Source of the DNA: Sphaerochaetaceae bacterium
GTDB taxonomy: Bacteria > Spirochaetota > Spirochaetia > Sphaerochaetales > Sphaerochaetaceae
Assembly: GCA_024405065.1 (NCBI GenBank)
Contig: JAKSPF010000010.1
Coordinates: forward strand, 1 to 14,625
Reading direction: 5' to 3'
DNA length: 14,625 nucleotides
This document shows, piece by piece, positions 6,598 through 13,200 of this stretch. Numbering within the stretch: position 1 is the first letter of the stretch; the number at the start of each line of letters is the position of its first letter. The notes beneath the pieces are model-generated. The model had not been told where the DNA came from and did no database searches. It worked only from the letters and a program-made list of their open reading frames with translations. The position numbers and the translations under genes were made by a program.

Positions 6598-7498
6598 CGT
6601 CGGGAAGTTTCCATGTAGCACAAAGGGTCTTGAAGTCTGTTCTGTATAGTCCTGCTCTCGGTTTTACCTCATTGGCAAGTACCCGTTTGTCTGTTCTGAT
6701 ATTCTTCTTCACCTTTGTCCTGCCGTGAACCATGTTGACACACAATGCCTTTGTATAAAAACGCTCAACACCGGCTGTTTCAGATCTGTCCTCAAATAAA
6801 AACTGCTTTGAAAAGAAAAGTATTGCAATATCATTCACGGAAAGCACAGGGTAACCGTAAAGCCAACACCGTGTGCCGAAGTCCAAAGTCTGCCAGTAAG
6901 CTCCCGATATTTTTCCGTCAAATCCTCTGAGTCTTTGGAAAAGAGCCCTGTCATACAGCCCGAGTCCCAAAAAGGGATAAAGGTTTTGATCAGTACCGGA
7001 AGACGGCATCAGACTGAGAGGATCAATTCCGTTTCTGTCAAGCCTCGGAGCACGCACCGTGGGTACAAGTTCCTTGTCTTTATTGAACACAAGAGGACAT
7101 AGTACCGCAGGGTGAATTTCAGAACGCATCTTTGCAGAAATTGCTTCCCAGTTAAACTCCGCCAAAGCCGTATCCGAACGGGTAAGCAGAAAATATGTCG
7201 TCATGCACTCGTCGGCAAGAGCATTCACCCTTTCGGCAAGATCCGGAGCTTTGTCAAACACAATGAAAGTAACATCGGGATAGTTGACCTGCGTCACATC
7301 AGCAGGAATTCTGTCTTTCTGTGTAATCACGTACAGTTCGTGATTAAAATACTGGACATACCATCCGAGAGTCTGTTCAAGTTCATCCCTTGTACCCGTA
7401 TCCATAATCCCTATGGCAAGCACTTCCTCTTTGTGAAGCTGATTGATCAGATGACTTATGTCCTGTTTTCCGGTCACTACCTGATATTTCTGTTCCAT
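6590..7498 (-). CDS. Putative glycosyltransferase-like protein (divergent GT2-like GT-A fold)
   Basis: A soluble protein of 302 residues without signal peptide or membrane segment. I recognise no exact family. The layout recalls the GT-A fold of family 2 glycosyltransferases: alternating hydrophobic strands and helices, YFLLTRSDTAL (102-112) where a DxD metal-binding motif would sit but only a single Asp (109) is present, and RGFDGKISGAYWQTLDFGTRCWLYGYPVL (191-219), which resembles the acceptor-side rGFde....ED.dl..R....Gy region with the usual ED replaced by LDF. If it is a transferase, a sugar-nucleotide substrate is expected, but the weak DxD and ED positions leave activity open. It is monocistronic, has a predicted leaderless promoter, and is flanked on both sides by the paired TTTTGCAA repeats. 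Confidence 0.5.
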   Translation of the reverse strand: MEQKYQVVTGKQDISHLINQLHKEEVLAIGIMDTGTRDELEQTLGWYVQYFNHELYVITQKDRIPADVTQVNYPDVTFIVFDKAPDLAERVNALADECMTTYFLLTRSDTALAEFNWEAISAKMRSEIHPAVLCPLVFNKDKELVPTVRAPRLDRNGIDPLSLMPSSGTDQNLYPFLGLGLYDRALFQRLRGFDGKISGAYWQTLDFGTRCWLYGYPVLSVNDIAILFFSKQFLFEDRSETAGVERFYTKALCVNMVHGRTKVKKNIRTDKRVLANEVKPRAGLYRTDFKTLCATWKLPDEN

Positions 7499-7504
7499 AA
7501 CAGT

Positions 7505-7533
7505 AGAATACTTTTAAAAAGGGCCTTTTGCAA
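7505..7533 (-). promoter_or_regulatory. Promoter of the glycosyltransferase-like gene, predicted leaderless
   Basis: On the minus strand: -35 TTGCAA (7533-7528), a 17-base spacer, -10 TATTCT (7510-7505), then six bases (ACTGTT) before the ATG at 7498. No Shine-Dalgarno sequence is seen. The -35 hexamer is part of one of the TTTTGCAA repeats. Both hexamers match consensus at four of six positions. Confidence 0.45.
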
Positions 7534-7585
7534 TGCTTCGTAGATCCTTTCAAAAAGACTCATGGAGTTTTGCAAGTGTTCGCAG
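7523..7585. repeat. Paired TTTTGCAA repeats upstream of the glycosyltransferase-like gene
   Basis: Two units, with CTTTTGCAA at 7525-7533 and GTTTTGCAA at 7567-7575, spaced 42 bases and each followed by a similar TG-yTTCG-type stretch. The second contains AGTTTTGCAAGT (7566-7577), the exact 12-base reverse complement of 6520-6531 in the other intergenic region. Confidence 0.6.
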
Positions 7586-7619
7586 TGGACGAAATTGACA
7601 AGTTCATAATTTTTACATA

Positions 7620-7648
7620 TTGAAACACTGTGAATTTTCTGCTACTGT
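7620..7648 (+). promoter_or_regulatory. Promoter of tRNA-Cys
   Basis: -35 TTGAAA (7620-7625), a 17-base spacer, -10 TACTGT (7643-7648). The predicted start near 7655 is a few bases before the mature 5' end of the tRNA at 7659. Confidence 0.65.
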
Positions 7649-7658
7649 ACTTTTGTTC

Positions 7659-7732
7659 GGTGCTGTACCCAAGCGGCCTAAGGGGGCGGTCTGCAAAACC
7701 GTTGTTCATCGGTTCGAATCCGATCGGCACCT
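7659..7732 (+). tRNA. tRNA-Cys (anticodon GCA)
   Basis: All arms fold. The acceptor stem GGTGCTG pairs with CGGCACC (7725-7731) with one wobble, and the discriminator base is T at 7732, the identity base of tRNA-Cys. The D-stem is CCC/GGG. The anticodon stem is GCGGT/ACCGT around the loop CTGCAAA, with anticodon GCA at 7693-7695. The T-arm is ATCGG/CCGAT around TTCGAAT. The variable loop is five bases. CCA is not encoded, so it must be added after transcription. The gene stands alone on the plus strand between minus-strand genes. Confidence 0.97.
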
Positions 7733-7755
7733 TCAGAATCCGGTTTCTGTAAATG

Positions 7756-7779
7756 ATCCTGAATTTCCGAAATCCTGAA
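7756..7779. repeat. Two ATCCTGAA copies between tRNA-Cys and the TolC-like gene
   Basis: ATCCTGAA at 7756-7763 and 7772-7779, 16 bases apart, in the 61-base stretch after the tRNA. The same octamer, in the same orientation, is in the tandem duplication at 6541 and 6581. No strong terminator hairpin is visible in this stretch. Confidence 0.5.
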
Positions 7780-7793
7780 AGTTACGATCCTCT

Positions 7794-9092
7794 CTAAAAA
7801 AGAGACTGACTCGTTGCGTACTCCAAATCAATCAAAGAACTTACATACCTGTACTTGCTGTTAAGATTATCCTTTTTTGCCTGATTCCTCTGTGTTGTAG
7901 CATAGTTCAACTCAACATTGGTTTTTGAACCTCTCCTATGCTCGGCGGAAACAAGATTAGAGTAGTCTTCCGCAAGTCTCAGAGTCTCAACCGAATTTTC
8001 CATTTCAAACCGGCAGTTATCTATCACGTGAACAAGATTTCTTATTTCAGCCTCAGCATCTCTTATCAGTTTTTCTCTTTCAACAAGAAGTTTGTTGTAA
8101 GCATCCTTGAAAGCTGTGGCTCTTCTGCGGTTTTCCGAAGAAGGAAGCATATCACCTATGTTCCAGTAAACACTTGCCTTAAAACCGCCCAAATCATTGT
8201 ATCTGTTTTCCCCTATTCTGTTTACAACAGGTCCGAAATTTTGTGAAGCAGAAAATGTCGGGACAAAGATTTTAAGATTTTCCGCAGTACGTCTCTTTCC
8301 TGCCAGTTCGGTCTGTGCAATATTAAGTTTAATATCATGGCGGTTTGATATTGAACCGAGCAACTGATCAAGACTTATGTCCACGGCATCGGTCTTCATC
8401 TTATCGGTCAGAACAAGTTCCTCATCAACATTTATACCCATGAGATTTGCAAGATTTCTCTTTGCGTTACCTGCTTCCGTTTCAGCCTGTCTAACCGCAT
8501 ACTGTGAATTTTTGTACGCAACTTCAGATTCCATTAAATCAGACAGACTCATACTACCCACGTTATACTTGTTCCGCACATCTTCATACACATTCTTCTG
8601 TGACAGAGCCGTTCCTCTGAGCATTTCAAGATATTCCTCCTGAAACACTATGGAATAGTAAAGTTTTCTCACTTCTGCCTTAATTTTCTCCTGAGCCTGT
8701 CCGAAAGAAACCTTTCCTGTTTCATACTCCTGTTTTACGGCACCCACAGATGCAACAAGTCCCGGATTAAAAGTCAGAGAAACACCGAATTCACCGGTAA
8801 AATCAAACGACTTGAATTCCGTTTTTATTTTTGTTTTTCCGTCCACTTCCACAACGGTTTCATTACCGCTTTCAAAAGTTGCACCGAGACCGAATTTAGG
8901 CAACATCTCCATCCACTGATTTTCAGCCCTTAACCTTGCTGCCTCAAGCTCAACGGATGAACTTTTCAGGGAAAGATTGTTCTTCACCGCAAGAGATACA
9001 GCATCATCAACGGACAATTCCATTGCCCATACCGGACATATCAGACACAGAACTGCCACAATAAGCAGAAAACACTTTTTCTTTCCTGTCAT
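7794..9092 (-). CDS. TolC-like outer-membrane efflux protein
   Basis: A 432-residue outer-membrane factor that forms the exit channel of a tripartite exporter. A signal peptide spans residues 1-23 (KKK, hydrophobic core, cleavage near VWA). Two repeats of the OEP type follow: the first starts at LSVDDAVSLAVKNNLSLKSSSVELEAARLRAENQW, with long helices to about residue 225. The second runs from about RHDIKLNIAQTELAGKRRTAEN to the C-terminus, including the heptad-rich YNKLLVEREKLIRDAEAEIRNLV region. The final residue is Phe, as is common for outer-membrane proteins. The start codon overlaps the stop of the membrane-fusion gene (ATGA at 9092-9089), and it is the last gene of the operon. Substrate is unknown. 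Confidence 0.92.
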   Translation of the reverse strand: MTGKKKCFLLIVAVLCLICPVWAMELSVDDAVSLAVKNNLSLKSSSVELEAARLRAENQWMEMLPKFGLGATFESGNETVVEVDGKTKIKTEFKSFDFTGEFGVSLTFNPGLVASVGAVKQEYETGKVSFGQAQEKIKAEVRKLYYSIVFQEEYLEMLRGTALSQKNVYEDVRNKYNVGSMSLSDLMESEVAYKNSQYAVRQAETEAGNAKRNLANLMGINVDEELVLTDKMKTDAVDISLDQLLGSISNRHDIKLNIAQTELAGKRRTAENLKIFVPTFSASQNFGPVVNRIGENRYNDLGGFKASVYWNIGDMLPSSENRRRATAFKDAYNKLLVEREKLIRDAEAEIRNLVHVIDNCRFEMENSVETLRLAEDYSNLVSAEHRRGSKTNVELNYATTQRNQAKKDNLNSKYRYVSSLIDLEYATSQSLF

Positions 9093-10057
9093 CTGGACAC
9101 CTTAACCCCTTCGGTAAGACCATTCATATATGCATCGGAAATCACCATGTCTCCCTTTGAAAGCCCTTCCGATACAACATATTTTGCAGCCGTCTTGTAA
9201 ATTGCACTTACCGGCTTCAAAACCGCTTTCCCGTCTTCACACACATATACGAAATCTTTTCCGTTTTCACGATAAACGGCATCCGCGGGAATCATCAGAC
9301 AGCTGTCTCTGTGAAACAGTCTGAACTTCACGTTCACCCCGTAACCGTCCCTTTGAGAAAGAGTATCGTTTCTGTCAAGCAGAGACTTTACACGGACTCT
9401 GTACTCTTTCAAACCGATTGAAGAAACTCCCTGCTTTGCATAGTCATAAATCTCGGAAATTCTGCCGGTGTACTGTTCGCTTATTCCCTTGAGAACAATC
9501 GTTGCAGTAACGGGATCTCCCTCTTTCAAATAAGGAACCGCATTGATAAGAACATCTGCTTCAGCATACGGCTCTCCGCCCGCATAAATCAAAGCAAGTG
9601 AAGTACCGCTTGAAACAAAGTCAGCCTTCTTGACCGGAAGTTCGGCAATTCTTCCGCTTTCAGGAGCTTTGACAACAATTCTGGAACGGTTGATCTCTTT
9701 CTGCAATTCCTGAGAATCGGTCTTGTCAGCACCATTTACATCAAGTCTGTACTGAAGATTGGTTGTATCAATCACCGCAATCACATCACCGGCTTCAACA
9801 AAATCATTTTCCCTGACGGCAACTTCAAGTACCTTTCCGCTTACCGGACTGTAAACGGTAGCATCAGTACCTCCGAGTATTCTTCCCTCGCATGTATAGT
9901 AATCGTCAAAACTGCCTTCATAACATTCCGCATACTCAACATCAAGACCGTTGAATACAAATGTTCTAAGTAAAGCCAGTACAACAAACACACAGACGAT
10001 AATCAAAACAACCAGCAGCTTTTTCTTTTCCTTCATTTTTTTCAAAAACTCCGACAT
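9089..10057 (-). CDS. Periplasmic membrane-fusion (adaptor) protein, HlyD/MacA type
   Basis: A 322-residue adaptor linking the inner-membrane ABC transporter to the outer-membrane factor. A single N-terminal membrane anchor lies at about residues 14-35 after a KKMKEKKK basic stretch, and the rest is periplasmic. The lipoyl/barrel-sandwich domain is split into TVYSPVSGKVLEVAVRENDFVEAGDVIAV (67-95) and IVVKAPESGRIAELPVKKADFVSSGTSLALI (127-157). Between these halves only about 25 residues are present, so the long coiled-coil hairpin that normally touches TolC is missing or vestigial. A beta-barrel and a membrane-proximal domain follow (MIPADAVYRENGKDFVYVCEDGKAVLKPV). AGGAGAGG lies about 10 bases before the ATG, and the gene starts four bases after the permease stop. 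Confidence 0.9.
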   Translation of the reverse strand: MSEFLKKMKEKKKLLVVLIIVCVFVVLALLRTFVFNGLDVEYAECYEGSFDDYYTCEGRILGGTDATVYSPVSGKVLEVAVRENDFVEAGDVIAVIDTTNLQYRLDVNGADKTDSQELQKEINRSRIVVKAPESGRIAELPVKKADFVSSGTSLALIYAGGEPYAEADVLINAVPYLKEGDPVTATIVLKGISEQYTGRISEIYDYAKQGVSSIGLKEYRVRVKSLLDRNDTLSQRDGYGVNVKFRLFHRDSCLMIPADAVYRENGKDFVYVCEDGKAVLKPVSAIYKTAAKYVVSEGLSKGDMVISDAYMNGLTEGVKVSR

Positions 10058-10061
10058 ATAG

Positions 10062-12398
10062 TCAACACCTCTCCTTTAATATATCCGTCAATTTGATTTT
10101 TTCCACAGTTAAAAACTGCATAAATCCCGAAAGCAACACAACAGCCAACTCAACAAGAAACATCTTGCCGCATACTCCCCAGCCCGGAATAATCGTCATT
10201 GCAAGGTCATCTCTCGTCAGAAGGTTCGTAAGAACTCTGCAGAATCCCAAACTCATCGGAAATCCGATTACAGCACCGAACAGGAAATATATCATCTGTT
10301 CCACTATTATCATTTTGCCGATGCTGTCATGGTCTTCACCGAGTATCAGAAGAGTTCCGAGCTCCGTTATCCGTTCTCTGATGTTTATCATTGATATACA
10401 GTATGTAATAATCGCACCGGCAATAAGACCGAACCCCATCAGCATCGTTGTAACAAGCGATGTACTTTTCATGTCAAGTCTGAAACAATATTCATCTCTT
10501 GATGCAATCGTCACCATTGACGAGTTGAATGCTTCCTTCAGCTTTGCCTTGACATCGTTTGTTCTTCCTTTCTCGGTACGGATAAGAAGCGTATTTGCAG
10601 TCTTCGGAACACCGAAACACTCCGGCATTGAATCAAAAAGGAAATACGCAGTACCACCGATAACCTCGGTAACAATATCAGAAACATAAAAATCAACTTT
10701 TCTGTCTGAAAGTTCGGGAATGAGAATCTGAATAGTATCACCTTTCTTTACATCAAGTTTTTTTGCAGTTGCCGCATTAAGCAATACTCCACCGGCAACA
10801 GGTCTGTGATACACATCGTCTTTATCAACTATTTTTCTTATTGCAACTTCCTCGTTAACGAATTTCATCATTTTGTAATCCGACTTCTGTCCCTTGAGAA
10901 TCTGACCGTAGAAACTTCCTATCCCTTCTGCTTCAATCACACCGTCAATAGACATGGCACTGCGGGCAATTTCATCAGGATCATCAAACCGTGTAAGCGT
11001 CACATTGATATCAAACGGCTCAAACACACGATACTTCATATCCAGCGATTTGTTCAGAACCCCGGGAAAACTCCCCATTGAAACCACGAGTGCAAAAGAG
11101 AACGCAACCGCAGTCGCAACGAGTACCCCGTTAATGGGATTACGCGTTACGTTTTTGAAACCTATCTTTGCAAGACTGCCGGCCTTTTCAAGAAATGACG
11201 GAAGTCTCAGATTAATACCTCCGGTTGGTGCAGGCGGTCTCATAGCCTGCGCCGGATTTATCTGAAGAATCATTTTCACACTGAGGTAAGATGCAACCAC
11301 TCCGGTAACCATTGCAATTATGAAAGACAATGCATTGATTGTGATATCCGTATAGTACACACCTCCGAAGTTATAATATGAATTGCTGTCATTGAACAGA
11401 TATTCACCGAAATACGGTGATATCCATGAGGCAAGATAGGCACCGAGGAAACCTATTGCAGCCCCCTGTACCAAATAGGCGGAAATAAGCTCACCGTCCG
11501 TCATTCCGAACGCTTTCATCGTACCTATCAGCGTCTGATCACGTGCAACCATTTTTCTGAGTATTGAGTAAAGCATGAATACCGCAATTGCAAGGAACAT
11601 CACGGGAAAAGCAACTCCCGCCTGCAGCATGACCTTGATTGACTCGTTTACGGATTTTATTGAATCCTGTTCCTTACGTTCTCTCAAATCCTTCAGTCCG
11701 TAAGGAGCAAGAGCAGCTTCAATTTCCTGTTTTACATCACCGAATTCGTATCCGTTTTCAAGCATGAAAGTTACAGTAGTATAGGCATCCGTTTTCTCGC
11801 ATATTTTTTCAAGACGTGTCTTGTCAATGACTGCAATATCATATACCGAACCGTCCTGTGCATAAGCACTCTCGGAAATCACGTCCATATAGAGGGGTGA
11901 ATCACAGACACCTGCAAAAAAGAACTTCATATCAACGCCGTCTCTTGTCAGGTCAATCACATCACCTATCTGAAAATTGAATTCCTTCTGCATTCTCGGA
12001 CCGATATAAATATCATTCTCACGTGGCGGTTCACCGCTGAGAAACACCAAATCGCTGCTTTCATTTTCATCAAAACCTATGACTTGAAGTGAAGTAAGGT
12101 CATCGGAGTCAATTGATGCCATTCTTATGTTCTGTACAAGCTTTCCCGATACAGATCGGATTCCTTTAATATCAGTCAGAGAAACCGCAGCGGAACGCGG
12201 AATACCCACAACCGAAGCAAAAATATCAGACACATTTGCCCTGTCTATGTAACTATCCTTTGCCGTTCTGGTACAGACAACACCGTTGAGCATCCCGCCG
12301 AATACGAGCATTCCGAGTGAGATTATGAGAATTGCACCTATCATGGAGCCTTTGTTTCTTATGGCAAGGCGCAGTACGTTTTTCCAAAAACTCTTCAT
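10062..12398 (-). CDS. ABC transporter permease, duplicated FtsX/MacB type
   Basis: A 778-residue inner-membrane protein built from two FtsX-like units. Unit one has a membrane helix at about 17-40, a large periplasmic domain (about 45-260) and three helices at about 266-286, 308-328 and 352-374. Unit two repeats this with a helix at about 424-443, a second periplasmic domain and helices at about 652-675, 700-723 and 745-767, giving eight in all. This is the layout of mechanotransmission-type exporters in which the periplasmic domains couple ATP hydrolysis to movement of cargo such as peptides, lipoproteins or drugs; the substrate here is unknown. The segment VARDQTLIGTMKAFGMTDGELISAYLVQGAAIGFLG (about 289-325) matches the coupling region of FtsX domains. 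Its ATG overlaps the ATPase stop (TAATG), with GAGGAG just upstream. Confidence 0.93.
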   Translation of the reverse strand: MKSFWKNVLRLAIRNKGSMIGAILIISLGMLVFGGMLNGVVCTRTAKDSYIDRANVSDIFASVVGIPRSAAVSLTDIKGIRSVSGKLVQNIRMASIDSDDLTSLQVIGFDENESSDLVFLSGEPPRENDIYIGPRMQKEFNFQIGDVIDLTRDGVDMKFFFAGVCDSPLYMDVISESAYAQDGSVYDIAVIDKTRLEKICEKTDAYTTVTFMLENGYEFGDVKQEIEAALAPYGLKDLRERKEQDSIKSVNESIKVMLQAGVAFPVMFLAIAVFMLYSILRKMVARDQTLIGTMKAFGMTDGELISAYLVQGAAIGFLGAYLASWISPYFGEYLFNDSNSYYNFGGVYYTDITINALSFIIAMVTGVVASYLSVKMILQINPAQAMRPPAPTGGINLRLPSFLEKAGSLAKIGFKNVTRNPINGVLVATAVAFSFALVVSMGSFPGVLNKSLDMKYRVFEPFDINVTLTRFDDPDEIARSAMSIDGVIEAEGIGSFYGQILKGQKSDYKMMKFVNEEVAIRKIVDKDDVYHRPVAGGVLLNAATAKKLDVKKGDTIQILIPELSDRKVDFYVSDIVTEVIGGTAYFLFDSMPECFGVPKTANTLLIRTEKGRTNDVKAKLKEAFNSSMVTIASRDEYCFRLDMKSTSLVTTMLMGFGLIAGAIITYCISMINIRERITELGTLLILGEDHDSIGKMIIVEQMIYFLFGAVIGFPMSLGFCRVLTNLLTRDDLAMTIIPGWGVCGKMFLVELAVVLLSGFMQFLTVEKIKLTDILKERC

Positions 12399-13102
12399 TA
12401 CCAGTTAATCTCCTCGGGATTCTCGGGGTTCTGATTTTCGGCAATGTGGTCAATCACTCCGTCCTTGAAGTAAAACACCCTGTTTGCTATACGTGCAATA
12501 TCGGCATTATGAGTAACCATTATGATAGGCTTTTTGTAATTACGGTTGAAATCCCACAACAGCTTAAGAACCTGAACACTTGTCTTACTGTCCAACGCAC
12601 CGGTGGGTTCGTCACAGAGAAGAACATCGGGATTTTTGCACAAAGCCCTTGCAATGGCAACTCTCTGTTGCTGACCGCCCGACATACTGCTGGGATAATT
12701 CTTTGCACGATCTGCAAGACCTACGTCCTCTATAAGTTTCTTCGGGTCAAGAGGATCACTGCTGAGCTCGCCGGCAAGTTCAACATTCTCAAGTGCCGTA
12801 AGTCCCGGAAGCAGATTATAAAACTGAAAAACAAAACCGATATGCTTTCTTCTGTACTCTGTCATAAAGGACTTTTTTCCCCAGTCCACGGTTTCACCGC
12901 GAAAAGTCAGCACACCGTCTTCAGCAGTCTCAAGCCCGCCTACCACATTGAGCAACGTACTCTTACCTGAACCTGACGGACCGAGAATAACAATGAACTC
13001 ACCGTCATAGATTTCAAAATTCACCCCACGCAGTGCATGGACTTCAACATCTCCGGTTCTGTATATTTTGTGAATGTTTTCGCCTTTGACCATCACGGAC
13101 AT
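12398..13102 (-). CDS. ABC transporter ATP-binding protein, MacB/LolD type
   Basis: A 234-residue nucleotide-binding subunit that powers the permease encoded next. Motifs in order: Walker A GPSGSGKST (41-49), Q-loop Gln93 in VFQFYNLLP, signature SGGQQQRVAIARAL (141-154), Walker B VLLCDEPTGALD (160-171) and the H-loop His198 in MVTHN. The frame opens upstream at a TTG at 13126, but the predicted transcription start lies inside that extension. The ATG at 13102 follows a GGGGG ribosome-binding-like run by seven bases, so I start there. A second ATG three codons on (13093) is possible. It is the first gene of the four-gene exporter operon. Confidence 0.95.
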   Translation of the reverse strand: MSVMVKGENIHKIYRTGDVEVHALRGVNFEIYDGEFIVILGPSGSGKSTLLNVVGGLETAEDGVLTFRGETVDWGKKSFMTEYRRKHIGFVFQFYNLLPGLTALENVELAGELSSDPLDPKKLIEDVGLADRAKNYPSSMSGGQQQRVAIARALCKNPDVLLCDEPTGALDSKTSVQVLKLLWDFNRNYKKPIIMVTHNADIARIANRVFYFKDGVIDHIAENQNPENPEEINW

Positions 13103-13105
13103 CCG

Positions 13106-13158
13106 GATACCCCCGTTTTTTTTCAAGTAATGCTACAATGAATGGAAAAAAATGACAA
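13106..13158 (-). promoter_or_regulatory. Promoter and leader of the exporter operon
   Basis: On the minus strand: -35 TTGTCA (13158-13153), a 17-base spacer that begins with seven Ts, -10 TAGCAT (13135-13130), predicted start near 13123, then a short leader carrying A8 and GGGGG ahead of the ATPase ATG. Matches are five and four of six bases. Confidence 0.6.
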
Positions 13159-13200
13159 CATCACGCATCACAACTCATCAAACACAGCAAACAGAAACGC

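Noticed and set aside
7735..7750. CAGAA/TTCTG hairpin after tRNA-Cys as a terminator
   Set aside because: A five-base stem without a following T-run is too weak to support the call.
13103..13126. TTG start at 13126 for the ABC ATPase, adding eight residues
   Set aside because: The predicted transcription start is at about 13123, and a better-placed ATG with a G-rich binding site lies at 13102.
13139..13200. Possible terminator for the beta-CASP gene ending in seven Ts
   Set aside because: The T-run is preceded only by a three-base stem, and it is better explained as part of the exporter promoter spacer.
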